From Candidatus Uhrbacteria bacterium (GTDB lineage: Bacteria > Patescibacteriota > Patescibacteriia > 2-12-FULL-60-25): a stretch of DNA of 64,000 nucleotides. The stretch spans positions 1 through 64,000 of the forward strand of contig JACRQE010000004.1 of assembly GCA_016222815.1 (NCBI GenBank), given 5' to 3'. The notes under the pieces were generated by a model, which was given only the letters and a program-made list of their open reading frames with translations, was not told the DNA's origin and searched no databases. Shown here one piece after another: positions 48,221 to 57,500 of the stretch (position 1 is the first letter of the stretch; the number at the start of each line of letters is the position of its first letter). The position numbers were made by a program, and so were the translations under genes.

Positions 48221-49567
48221 TCACATCATCTTCTTACGGATGAAAGCCGGAATCTCCAGTTCCTCGTCTTCGGTCTTGGCCTGGGGCAAACGCGAGACCG
48301 GCGCTGCCGTAGGCCTGGCCGGCTGGACCGGTGAATAATTCGGCGCTTGGACATGCGGCTGGACCGCTGCCGGGACCGCATCCGGTTGACGCATCGGCGG
48401 CACCTCTTTAGGTTCGTTCACGACTTGGGGAGGCGCGCTCTGGACGGTCGGCGGCGCTTCGTACTGACGGATATCCTGGGACCTCGAAGGCATTGCTTGA
48501 GGCGTAGCCGGTATGTGTCTACCGGAAAAAGAGACGTGCTCCAAAGGTTCAGCCTGCTGTCTGGTTGTGGTGAACGCCCCGGACACGAATGCCGACTTTT
48601 TCGGTTGGCTCTGCCTGACGTCGAAACCTGTAGCGATGACCGTGACCTTCACCTCGTCCTTCAGGCCCTCGTCGATGATGGCGCCGAAGATGACTTTGGC
48701 GCTCGGATCCGCCGATTGGGTGATGACCTTGGCCGCTTCCGAAACCTCGAACATGGCCAAGTTGGATCCGCCTGTGATGGTAAAGAGGATACCCTTGGCT
48801 CCGTCAATCGACACTTCAAGCAAGGGTGAAGCAATCGCATTTTTCGCTGCCTCCGCAGACCGATTTTCTCCGCTGCCGCGTCCGATACCCATCAAGGCCG
48901 AACCGCGGTTCGACATGATGGCCCTCACATCCGCGAAGTCGACGTTGATGAGCCCTGGTACGGTTATCAATTCGGAGATTCCCTGGACGCCCTGCCGCAA
49001 TACGTCATCTACGATCTCGAACGCATCCAGGAGCGAAGTCTTTCGGTCAATGATCTGCAACACGCGGTCGTTTGGGATGGTGATTATGGTATCCACGACT
49101 TCAGACAGCTTCTCGTGTGCACCGTCCGCTATGACCCTGCGTTGCGCCCCTTCGAAAGCGAAAGGTCGGGTGACTACCGCCACGGTCAAAGCCCCCATCT
49201 CCTTGGCCATCTCCGCCACCTTCGGCGCTGCGCCTGAACCTGTACCGCCTCCCAAGCCGCAGGTAATGAACACCATATCAGCGCCTTTGAGCAATTCTTT
49301 GATCTCATTCTGGCTCTCTTCGGCAGCCCGCGCCCCGATTTCCGGATCCATACCTGCACCCAAACCGCGCGTCACGGTCTTGCCGATATGAAGCTTGGAC
49401 TGGGCTTGCGAGTGGTGCAGCGCCTGGACGTCCGTATTCATGGCGATGAACTCTACGCCGCGGATTTTCGAAGCAATCATCCGGTTGATTGCCGAACCGC
49501 CGGAGCCGCCAACGCCGACGACTTTGATTTTGGCGAATGTTTCGATTTCAGGTTTGATTTCAGCCAT
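48221..49567 (-). CDS. ftsZ: Cell division protein FtsZ
   Basis: 448 residues, longer than the usual 380-400 because of a long Pro/Gln/Val-rich C-terminal linker (about 325-425). The GTPase core: [40 protein letters not shown] (tubulin signature), and VTVIATGFD in the second domain. The conserved C-terminal peptide ([15 protein letters not shown]) that binds FtsA is present. It polymerises at midcell to form the division ring. It has its own promoter (49632-49660) downstream of ftsA. Confidence 0.98.
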   Translation of the reverse strand: MAEIKPEIETFAKIKVVGVGGSGGSAINRMIASKIRGVEFIAMNTDVQALHHSQAQSKLHIGKTVTRGLGAGMDPEIGARAAEESQNEIKELLKGADMVFITCGLGGGTGSGAAPKVAEMAKEMGALTVAVVTRPFAFEGAQRRVIADGAHEKLSEVVDTIITIPNDRVLQIIDRKTSLLDAFEIVDDVLRQGVQGISELITVPGLINVDFADVRAIMSNRGSALMGIGRGSGENRSAEAAKNAIASPLLEVSIDGAKGILFTITGGSNLAMFEVSEAAKVITQSADPSAKVIFGAIIDEGLKDEVKVTVIATGFDVRQSQPKKSAFVSGAFTTTRQQAEPLEHVSFSGRHIPATPQAMPSRSQDIRQYEAPPTVQSAPPQVVNEPKEVPPMRQPDAVPAAVQPHVQAPNYSPVQPARPTAAPVSRLPQAKTEDEELEIPAFIRKKMM

Positions 49568-49631
49568 ATGTTATTGAGTACATTCTGTACCCAGAAGTGG
49601 CTCTATTGAGCCAATAAATGTATCTTTATCG

Positions 49632-49660
49632 AGCATACTTAACTCGACTTACCGAGTCAA
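49632..49660 (-). promoter_or_regulatory. Promoter of ftsZ
   Basis: Minus-strand TTGACT (49655-49660), a 17-bp spacer, TATGCT (49632-49637); about 65 bases before the ftsZ ATG. Confidence 0.75.
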
Positions 49661-49688
49661 GTTTAACTGTCAACTCCTAACACTCAAA

Positions 49689-49716
49689 ACTCCCCTCCTG
49701 GTTTAGGAGGGGCTGG
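49689..49716 (-). terminator. Terminator of the ftsA-ending operon
   Basis: Minus-strand CCCCTCCT, 5-base loop, AGGAGGGG, then AGTTTTGAG. The neighbouring GGGGGTGGTGG makes the whole resemble another dispersed intergenic motif. Confidence 0.65.
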
Positions 49717-49753
49717 GGGTGGTGGCCTAAAAAATTCTACGCCAGTTTTCGCT

Positions 49754-51028
49754 TTACGGTATGAAGGACTTAAAAATCTTCTTTATCGGATTTCCGATCT
49801 TGCCCAACAGCGCTCCCCCCTTCATGCCCATATTCGACATGCTAATCTTGGCGGCTCCGTCTTCTTTCCTTTCGTTCTCATAGGTCCACAGCACCAATCC
49901 GACTGCCGTGCTGTAACACGGATCTTGGATGAGTTCCGGCATGGAGCTCGGAGCGGTCGTCATGCCATAAGCGCAGGGCAAACGCAGGACCCTCTTGCCG
50001 ACTTCCACCATACCCGGAAGTTTGGCTCCCCCGCCTGACAAAACTATGCCTGCCGGCAGCATTCCCTCGCGTCCGATCTTCTTCAGCTCCTGGTCCACTT
50101 TCTCGAAAATCTCCTCGGCCCTGGCTTCCACGATCTCAGCGATAAAGCGCAACGGCACCAACTCGTTCTGGTCAACGCCGTAATCCGCCAAATCGATTTC
50201 CGACCCCCGCTTAGGCAATGCCTCGGCGTTCGCCGTTCCGTGGATAATCTTTATCTTTTCCGCCGCTTCAAATGACACCCGCAAGCCGATGGCAATGTCG
50301 GACGTGATATGGTCCGCGCCTATCGGCAAGGTCACCGTGCGCAACAGTTCACCGTTTTCGTAGATAGCCAAACCCGTGGTCGAGGCTCCGATGTTCAAGA
50401 CGCACACCCCGAGCTCGCGTTGCCGCGGCGAAGTCACTGCGTCAGCCGTAGCCAGCGGTGAAAATACGAGATACGAGATATCCAATCCGGTCCGGAACAC
50501 GGCCTTAGTCACGTTCCTGACATGCGACGATAAACCCTGGACGATAAGTGCATCCACTTCCAGGCGTATGCCTTGCATGCCAATCGGATCTTTAATGCCC
50601 AATTGCCCATCCACGGAAAAACTCCGCGGCAGGATATGCAGTATCTCCTGGTTAGCCGGATTGATGAACGACTTGGCCGCTTCGATGGCTCTGGCGACGT
50701 CTTCCGGCCTGATTTCACCATCAGACCGCGAAACGCCAATGACGCCCTTCGCTTCCTGTGAACTGATCGCCACCCCTCCGATACCCACCGTAGCTTCATT
50801 AAAAGGCATCCCGACCATGCGCTCAGCCTGTTCCAGGCACGCCGAAATCGCGCTGACCGCGTCCTCAAGCGAACTTACTCCGCCCTTCGCGATGCCTTGC
50901 GACGGCACCTCGACGGCTCCGATGAAATTCAAACTCGTCCGTTTGTCCTGCGTTAAGCCTACTTGCCCAACAGCCAAACGGATGCGGGATGATCCCAAAT
51001 CGAGTCCGACAATGAGGCGATCTTTCAT
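49754..51028 (-). CDS. ftsA: Cell division protein FtsA
   Basis: 424 residues, actin-like ATPase that tethers FtsZ to the membrane. Motifs: LIVGLDLGSSRIRLAVGQV (phosphate 1), LGVCVLNIGASTTGLAIYEN (phosphate 2), PAGIVLSGGGAKLPGMVEVG (adenosine). The 1C domain (about 90-165) is present, and the amphipathic C-terminal helix IGNPIKKIFKSFIP fits membrane binding. The start overlaps the dgkA stop (ATGA). Last gene of the operon coming from the large surface protein. Confidence 0.96.
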   Translation of the reverse strand: MKDRLIVGLDLGSSRIRLAVGQVGLTQDKRTSLNFIGAVEVPSQGIAKGGVSSLEDAVSAISACLEQAERMVGMPFNEATVGIGGVAISSQEAKGVIGVSRSDGEIRPEDVARAIEAAKSFINPANQEILHILPRSFSVDGQLGIKDPIGMQGIRLEVDALIVQGLSSHVRNVTKAVFRTGLDISYLVFSPLATADAVTSPRQRELGVCVLNIGASTTGLAIYENGELLRTVTLPIGADHITSDIAIGLRVSFEAAEKIKIIHGTANAEALPKRGSEIDLADYGVDQNELVPLRFIAEIVEARAEEIFEKVDQELKKIGREGMLPAGIVLSGGGAKLPGMVEVGKRVLRLPCAYGMTTAPSSMPELIQDPCYSTAVGLVLWTYENERKEDGAAKISMSNMGMKGGALLGKIGNPIKKIFKSFIP

Positions 51029-51399
51029 AGGGTACCAAGGACGATTCCCAGATAAGGCCAAAAAACCATTAACCCGACGATTAATGCGAAAATAGACGCT
51101 ACCAAAACCGCTCCCGCCATCAGGTCTTTGACATCCCTGACGTATGGATGAAGCCGCGGTTTGAACAAATCCACCAACCTCTCGACCGTACTGTTCAGTA
51201 ATTCTAGCACAAGAACGGCACTCGTCGCCACTAGCAGGATTATCCTCTCCCAGGAACGGAACGGCACCAAACAAACCAGCAATATCACTACCATGGCGAC
51301 AGCGACCTGGATGCGGAAACTGCGTTCGCTCGCGAAAGCCAATCTCAACCCGCGCCATGCATGGCTGAAGCTCGTTTGGACGCCTTTAAGCCATTTCAT
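51025..51399 (-). CDS. dgkA: Diacylglycerol/undecaprenol kinase
   Basis: About 124 residues with three membrane helices. Family motifs: HAWRGLRLAFASERSFRIQV, then AVLVLELLNSTVERLVDLFK (metal-binding Glu/Asn), HPYVRDVKDLMAGAVL. Gram-positive members phosphorylate undecaprenol for wall synthesis, the likelier role here. MKW at 51399 gives the ATGA overlap with ybeY; ATG 51408 is possible. Its own stop overlaps the ftsA start. Confidence 0.93.
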   Translation of the reverse strand: MKWLKGVQTSFSHAWRGLRLAFASERSFRIQVAVAMVVILLVCLVPFRSWERIILLVATSAVLVLELLNSTVERLVDLFKPRLHPYVRDVKDLMAGAVLVASIFALIVGLMVFWPYLGIVLGTL

Positions 51400-51833
51400 A
51401 AACCGCATGCTTTGATTATCTTTTCCTGCTTAGCGAACATCGTTTTCTCATCTTTTGCCGTTGCATGATCGAATCCCAATAGATGCAGCACCCCATGCAC
51501 CAACACCCTCAGCATCTGCTGTGGATAAGGAACGCCGTTTTTCGCTGAATCACGTTTGACGAAAATTGGGCAAATGAAGATATCCCCTATCCCGGGTTTA
51601 TTCTTTGTCATACCCGGGAACTCTGCCGGGCTAAAAGACAAAACATCTGTCGGAACTGATTTGCCGCGGTATCTCTTGTTCAGAGACTTCATCTTAGCCT
51701 CTGTCACGAACACCAAACCCAAACCCTCTACGCCCTTTTTGTTCTTTACCTTAAGCGCAAGCCTGACGGCCCTGTCCGCCAGGGTTTTCGGTAAAACAGT
51801 CGGCCAGCGGCCAAAGTGGCTGATTTCCGTCAT
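51396..51833 (-). CDS. ybeY: Endoribonuclease YbeY
   Basis: 145 residues. The zinc-binding motif VLVHGVLHLLGFDHATAKDE matches HGxLHLxGyDH, and NKRYRGKSVPTDVLSFSPAE is the second family motif. YbeY acts in 16S rRNA 3'-end maturation and ribosome quality control. Coupled by ATGA overlaps to the gene before and to dgkA after. Confidence 0.96.
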   Translation of the reverse strand: MTEISHFGRWPTVLPKTLADRAVRLALKVKNKKGVEGLGLVFVTEAKMKSLNKRYRGKSVPTDVLSFSPAEFPGMTKNKPGIGDIFICPIFVKRDSAKNGVPYPQQMLRVLVHGVLHLLGFDHATAKDEKTMFAKQEKIIKACGL

Positions 51834-53164
51834 GGTGTTGTGGACTCCTGGGCAGGTTGAGTCGGAGTTTCAGGCGCTGTCCCTGTCGTTTGGGGGAAAA
51901 CCGCTTCCGGCAGATTCACCTGGCCCGTGGATGTGGCCGACGGCTCGAACGGTAATGACGCGCTTCCGGCTGGGACGTTGATGACCGGCAAACCACTCAG
52001 CACCAACGAATTCAACATCATGTAATATGTGGTCCTGAAGTTGATGAATGTCTGACCATCCAGGTCGTAAGTGAAAGTGAATATCTTGTTGCCCCAGGGT
52101 ATGTACGTCGTCAGCATATCCACCCCGATTATCCCATCATAACCGTGTTTGGAACGATATTTCAGGATAAGGCTCTCGTTGACATCCGGATGCCTTGAGA
52201 GATACCAGGCCAGCACTCCCTGGTTATTCGGGTTATCCTCAACCACGAGCTTGAATGTCTCGCCATGGCCGGTATCAACAGTCGCCTGCGAGCCATCGGC
52301 CGAAGCGCCGGTCATGTTCCAACTCTTGGGGATAAGCATGTTCCAGCCGATCGATCCGCTGATCGATTTGACCAAATCCGAGCCCTCGAGTTTGGCCGGA
52401 GCTTTGCCGAAAGGATTGTACAGGTTATACACCTCGTTGCCGTCCAAGAATCCATCACCGTCCGTATCCGGGTTGTGCGAATCCGTACCGAACAACACCT
52501 CTTCGAGGTCAGTCAAACCGTCGGAATCCGAATCCAATCCCGCTGGCGGAAGTTTCGGCTGTTCAGGAGGCGGAGGAGGCAAATTGGGTACCGTGGCTGA
52601 AGCTTCATTTGAAGCCGGCGAATCACCCGTTTGGTTCAGGGCAAAAATCCGATAGCGATAGCTCTTGCCTGGTTGGACCGAACTGTCTATGAACGACGTG
52701 CTGTTAGGCGGCAAACTTGTCACTCCCTGGAATATCCCCTGTTCGTCCGCGCGCTCCAGACGGAAGCCGTTCTCGTTGGATGCGGAATCGATCCATGCAA
52801 TCGAAGCGCTTTGCGGATTGGTCGATGTAGCCGTCAAATCGCTTGGCGCGGTCGGCAACGGTTCAGGTGCCGGGGGTTCCGGCGTCTCAGGCTGTTGTAC
52901 GATCGGCTGTTGCACGACCGGAGGGAATAACAAATCCCGATTAAGATAAACGAATACGCCGCCTGCACCCAAAAGCAAAATCACCACCGCCAGGATTATT
53001 GGCAAAGCGTGGCTCTTTTTAGGCTGCTCCAAAGGTGCGGCCACCGGGGGAACAGCGTCCGGTATTTTAGCTTTAAGTGCGGCACCGTAAAACTTATCGG
53101 GAATCACGACGATCTCCGGTTCGCTCGCGGGCGCATTGGTGGACGTGGGCTGGACCTCTGGCAT
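51830..53164 (-). CDS. Membrane-anchored protein with fibronectin type III and thrombospondin-3-like Ca repeats
   Basis: 444 residues. A cytoplasmic Pro-rich start (about 1-52), membrane helix (ALPIILAVVILLLGAGGVFV), Pro-rich linker, and a fibronectin-III-like domain (about 105-190, SDLTATSTNPQSASIAWIDS). Calcium-type DSDSDGLTDLEEVLFG and NPDTDGDGFLDGNEVYNL follow, then a C-terminal alpha/beta domain with IGWNMLIPKSWNMTGASADG. The C-terminal domain is shared with the next upstream gene (53172-54248): a paralogous pair. Ligand unknown; stop overlaps ybeY start. Confidence 0.88.
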   Translation of the reverse strand: MPEVQPTSTNAPASEPEIVVIPDKFYGAALKAKIPDAVPPVAAPLEQPKKSHALPIILAVVILLLGAGGVFVYLNRDLLFPPVVQQPIVQQPETPEPPAPEPLPTAPSDLTATSTNPQSASIAWIDSASNENGFRLERADEQGIFQGVTSLPPNSTSFIDSSVQPGKSYRYRIFALNQTGDSPASNEASATVPNLPPPPPEQPKLPPAGLDSDSDGLTDLEEVLFGTDSHNPDTDGDGFLDGNEVYNLYNPFGKAPAKLEGSDLVKSISGSIGWNMLIPKSWNMTGASADGSQATVDTGHGETFKLVVEDNPNNQGVLAWYLSRHPDVNESLILKYRSKHGYDGIIGVDMLTTYIPWGNKIFTFTYDLDGQTFINFRTTYYMMLNSLVLSGLPVINVPAGSASLPFEPSATSTGQVNLPEAVFPQTTGTAPETPTQPAQESTTP

Positions 53165-53171
53165 AGATCGG

Positions 53172-54248
53172 CTATTTTACCGGGGCTTTTTGGAAGGAAT
53201 TCAGCAACGTCGCATACACTGCACGATAATCATAACTCGTAGCTCCGTTCAAATCGTAAACCACGGAAATGATTGTACCATCAATGTCCAGATACGTCGT
53301 TAGCCCGTCTGTGCTCTGATAGGCATCCAAACCCGTCTTAAGCTTCAATGGATGCAGATTCGCGTCCCCCGTCGCCGGAATCGTAAGCCAGACATGCAAA
53401 GCTTGATTACCTGGATTCGGTCTGTTCGTGATGCTGAACCGCGCCACTGTTCCAGTATTGACCGATACTGATTGCGGTACGTTCAAATCGGGTTGGACGC
53501 TCCAACCGCTCGGCAATAGATACCTGAAAGCCTCGAAATCGAACCAGGCCATACGTTGCGATGAAGCCAGAGGAGCGCCTTTAACGAGCGGATCGTACAG
53601 GTTCCTGACTTCAACTCCGTCTTCGTAATTATTCCCGTTCGAATCTTTGATACTCACACTCGTCCCAAACAAAGCTTCTTCGGCATCCGTCAAACCATCG
53701 CTATCCATATCCAGACCCTCTGTCGGCGTTACGGCTACCGGAGTCTCTATTGTGGTTTGCTCGGTCCCGGTCGGCGTTTCCGGCTGTGCCGGCAATTCAG
53801 GCGTCGGGATGTTCGATCCTGGCGGTGGTGTCGTGACCGGTTGTTCAGGCAGGACCGGTGGCTGTTCCACGATTTCCGTAGGTTGCGTCGGCGTGCTCGA
53901 ATCCGGCACCACCGTCGTCGGCGTCAAAGGCTGTTTGCCCTGGAGCAGATACCAAATCCCGTAGCCTACACCTCCCAGGACAATCAAGCCGGCCACGGCG
54001 ATGCCCGCGATCATCAACCAATTGCGCTTCGGTCCGGCTTCCAGGATTTCCGGCATAGCCTCGCCCATCGGCGCCTCACCGCTCATCTCCAAACCCTTGA
54101 AGATGTCTTCGGGTTCCTTTTTGACCTGTCCTGCCACTTGAGGCATCACAGGCGCAGCCGCGTTCGACGCGGTAGGCATGGCTGGCGGAGCCGCGTTCGA
54201 CGGGAGCGTGGGTTCAACCGGCAAATTTGGGGGTACGGAATCGAACAT
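53172..54248 (-). CDS. Membrane-anchored paralogue with Ca-binding repeat
   Basis: 358 residues. A Pro-rich cytoplasmic start with an EDIFKGLEM patch precedes a membrane helix (WLMIAGIAVAGLIVLGGVGY), a Thr/Pro-rich linker (about 110-185), then LDMDSDGLTDAEEALFGTSV and KDSNGNNYEDGVEVRNLYDP. The C-terminal domain (FRYLLPSGWSVQPDLNVPQS, TTYLDIDGTIISVVYDLNGA) corresponds to the same domain of the downstream neighbour. ATG 54248 is chosen; upstream codons are atypical. 7 bases from the downstream gene; part of one operon. Confidence 0.88.
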   Translation of the reverse strand: MFDSVPPNLPVEPTLPSNAAPPAMPTASNAAAPVMPQVAGQVKKEPEDIFKGLEMSGEAPMGEAMPEILEAGPKRNWLMIAGIAVAGLIVLGGVGYGIWYLLQGKQPLTPTTVVPDSSTPTQPTEIVEQPPVLPEQPVTTPPPGSNIPTPELPAQPETPTGTEQTTIETPVAVTPTEGLDMDSDGLTDAEEALFGTSVSIKDSNGNNYEDGVEVRNLYDPLVKGAPLASSQRMAWFDFEAFRYLLPSGWSVQPDLNVPQSVSVNTGTVARFSITNRPNPGNQALHVWLTIPATGDANLHPLKLKTGLDAYQSTDGLTTYLDIDGTIISVVYDLNGATSYDYRAVYATLLNSFQKAPVK

Positions 54249-54255
54249 ATGATTT

Positions 54256-54582
54256 TTATTGGTTAGTGATCTCAAATATCCCGTTATCCATCTGTTCGGC
54301 AGTAGGTTCAATCGGTATCGGTATCGGTGGGTCGCCTTTCTTCCAAGCCTGTTTGAACGGCACGTCCTCAATCTTCGTATACGGCCTTATTTTTGCGCTT
54401 GTCGAGGTACTCGTCTTACCCGCTGTCCCTGTAACTATCGGCCTGGCCGTCGGCATCGTGACCGCCAGTCCCGAATCAGGAATCGGCGCACTCCGAGACC
54501 GCAGGAATAAAATAGTAACTATCATGGCGCCAATGCCGATGACCAAGATTCCAGAATAGATGAGTATCTGCTTCTTTTCCAT
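54256..54582 (-). CDS. Small single-span membrane protein (108 aa)
   Basis: A membrane helix close to the N-terminus (ILIYSGILVIGIGAMIVTIL) and a Ser/Thr/Pro-rich outer part with KIEDVPFKQAWKKGDPPIPI. No family recognised. It lies between the giant surface protein and the Ca-repeat pair with gaps of 3-7 bases, so it is probably part of the same surface complex or its export. Confidence 0.8.
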   Translation of the reverse strand: MEKKQILIYSGILVIGIGAMIVTILFLRSRSAPIPDSGLAVTMPTARPIVTGTAGKTSTSTSAKIRPYTKIEDVPFKQAWKKGDPPIPIPIEPTAEQMDNGIFEITNQ

Positions 54583-54585
54583 ACT

Positions 54586-57500
54586 TTAATTATGCACCGC
54601 TCCAAAGGTCTTATGGAACCAATCGTTATCCGGGAACGTACAGGTCGGAGACGGATCCCACGTCATGCCGCTTGGGCACGTGTTGGGTCCGGTATTCAAA
54701 CCCCGCTCCTGACAGCCGACGTAGCACCAATGGCCGCCGCCCTGGTACATGCCATTCCAATACGCCGCTCCATCCGGGACGCTGATGTTGGATGGACCGA
54801 TTGGGGTTGCCGTGTTTGAAGGGTACGTCACGGACGTTGAACCGAATGCGTTCTTCTTCTCGAATTCGCCTTTAGCCGGATCCAAATCTGTGATGTGCCA
54901 ATATTGTCCGCTGCCGGTCTGCGTCTGGACGATCTCAAGGCTATCCCCGACTGCCAAATAGGCTTTCAGGCCCTTGGTCTTGACCATGTTCGATACATCA
55001 CCATCAAGGTTCCACAGATAGAATCCGATTTTGCCTGTATTGAACGGTACATAATTGACATACGAGGTTATCGGACCGAACTGGACGCCTCGACAGTTTT
55101 CCCAATTCGGACCGTCCGAGCATCCACCCGTCTTGTTCGGATCTGCATGCGTGATATCCGCACCGCAAGCGAGGCAGTCCGCATCATTCTTCGTCTTGCA
55201 GAAATCTACGGTTTTACCTTTACCCTGGTTCAGGAGACACTGCACCTTACCCTCGACCGGACAATCCTGCCCGCTGTTCGATGTAGCCGGATCATATGAC
55301 CAACCAGGCAATTTCTCACCTGCTTTATGCAGACATATCGCCCTGTTATAGGGAGCATCGCCCAAATCCCAATTGCCTTCAACCCCCGGCCTGAACGGAT
55401 TGATGTCGCGCGTGCAATGATGGCCATCTGCGGTCGGCTCGGGCCAATTGCAGGTATTCCAGGTTTTTTCGGTCGCATTACCGCTCGATCCGGGGATGGT
55501 AAAGCCCCTCGGCAAGATTGTGTGCAGCGTTATGTTCCCGATCTGACCGAAGGAATTCCAATTGACCGCTACATATGCCCGGCCATTCTCCGGCCTCGGG
55601 AAAAGGTAGATTTCTCCTTTGGGGATCTTCTGCTTATACGTCGTCCAAGAGAAGATGTCGCTTGTGTAGGGGTGGTAACCGCCCAATGCCCCTTCATCCA
55701 GATCGTAGTCCATGTTGAATGTCGGAGCATTTCCTTCGTAGCAGCCTCCCTGCGGCCGCGTTGTGACGCCGGTGCAGACGTTATCGTCGTACATGTCCAC
55801 GACCAACCTATAACTGTCGCATGCGACATTGAAATTCACCGCCTTGAACGTGAACCAACCATTCGCATCAGTGAAAGCCTCATCCGTCTTGATGCCTTTA
55901 TACATGAGCGACACGCGCGCATTGGGCACAACCTGCAGGAACACCGCGTCCCAAACCCGACCCTCAATCACCCCCGTGCCCGTCTCTTCACTGCATTTCT
56001 TGCATCCGCCGTATTGGCAGGTATTGGCGCATGTCGCAAGCCCCAACCAACCATAATCATATCCCAGCTGTTTGCAGGTCACGGCCACATTGTTTTGCGT
56101 CAAACCGTCTTTGCCGTCGCACTGTTCCGGCCCGTTCTTGATGCCATCGCCGCAGTAGCCTCCGGCCGAAGCCAGCCATTTGCAGGATTGCGAACATGAG
56201 AGACAGCTGGAGTTGTAATCCGCATTGCATGTCGGCGAACCGTTCTGCAGGCCGTTGTCACATTCCTCCACTGCGGCATTCAGGAAGCCGTCGCCGCACA
56301 CGTTCTTCCGGCATGATTTAAGGCACGCCTTGTTGTCCCCATTATTCCCTCCGTCGTCGCACTCTTCATTCGCGTCCTTGATGCCGTCCCCGCATGCTCC
56401 GACCGGGACGCACTCCGTCCAGCAGTTCCACTGGCAGGCGCTGGATGAGCCCGGCGCCTTGCAAGTCCGCACATGCTGGGTTTCGCGCTTGATGCCGTCG
56501 GTCCCGGTGTAAGTCAGTCCGGCGCAAGATGCGAATACCGAATGCTTCTTGCCGTCGTCGTACTTCATGTTGCTCATGGCGTTCGCCCCGCTGCATGTCG
56601 TATTTGGCGTACCCGGCAACGGAATGACTGGCTGATTTTGCCCGATCTGCAGAGGTATGATCGTATTCTGTTGCTGTCCAATCTTCTGTAGCTGTATCAG
56701 GTTGTAATATGTCTGGGTATTTATCTGCGGATCGGATTTTAACTTGGTGTAGTTCAACGGCGCGGCTTCTGCGCTTGGGATCAGCAAGTGGTCAAGCACG
56801 CTGGCCGCGATGTCTTTTCCGGTCGTAGCCAAATTCTTGTACCACTCTATCCCATGCCCATTCATGGCCACGGCCGTGCTTCCGCATTCGACGTTGGTCG
56901 CGCAATCCGCATCCGTGTCGCACGGCGTGCTTGTTCCGACGCACATGGCTTTAGGCGTCTGTTCTGATTGGCCGTCGCACTGTTCAGATCCGTTGACCAT
57001 CTGGTCGCCGCAATACGGGCCTATGCCCTTACAGTCGAAGCTGCATGTGTTGGTGTTAAGTTTATCGCTCCACTTGCCGTTATCAGCCCCTTGATCGCAC
57101 GTCTCACCTGCATCCATCATGCCGTTGCCGCAATAACCGCCGTATCCCTGGCAACCCACTGCGCAATGGCCATATGACCCGTTCAATACGCCATCGTCGC
57201 ACGCTTCGGCAGCCACACAGTCAGCATTGCCCGAACAGTCTACATTTGTAATACAACCCTGCACCGCATTATTCGAACAATGCTTGTCGATGCGCCCGTT
57301 GCCGCACTTCTGGTCGGCGACGCACTGCGGATGCTTTGGATCGATATCGTATTTCGTGCAGGCCGTACACGATGTCTGCTGGTGACCTGGTTCATTTTGT
57401 GCTGTAGTACATGATTTTGACCCGGTCTCCCCCAATTCGCAAAACTCTCCAGTATTCAGCACCCCGTCGCCGCAGACGCCCTTCTCGGCCAAAGCCACGT

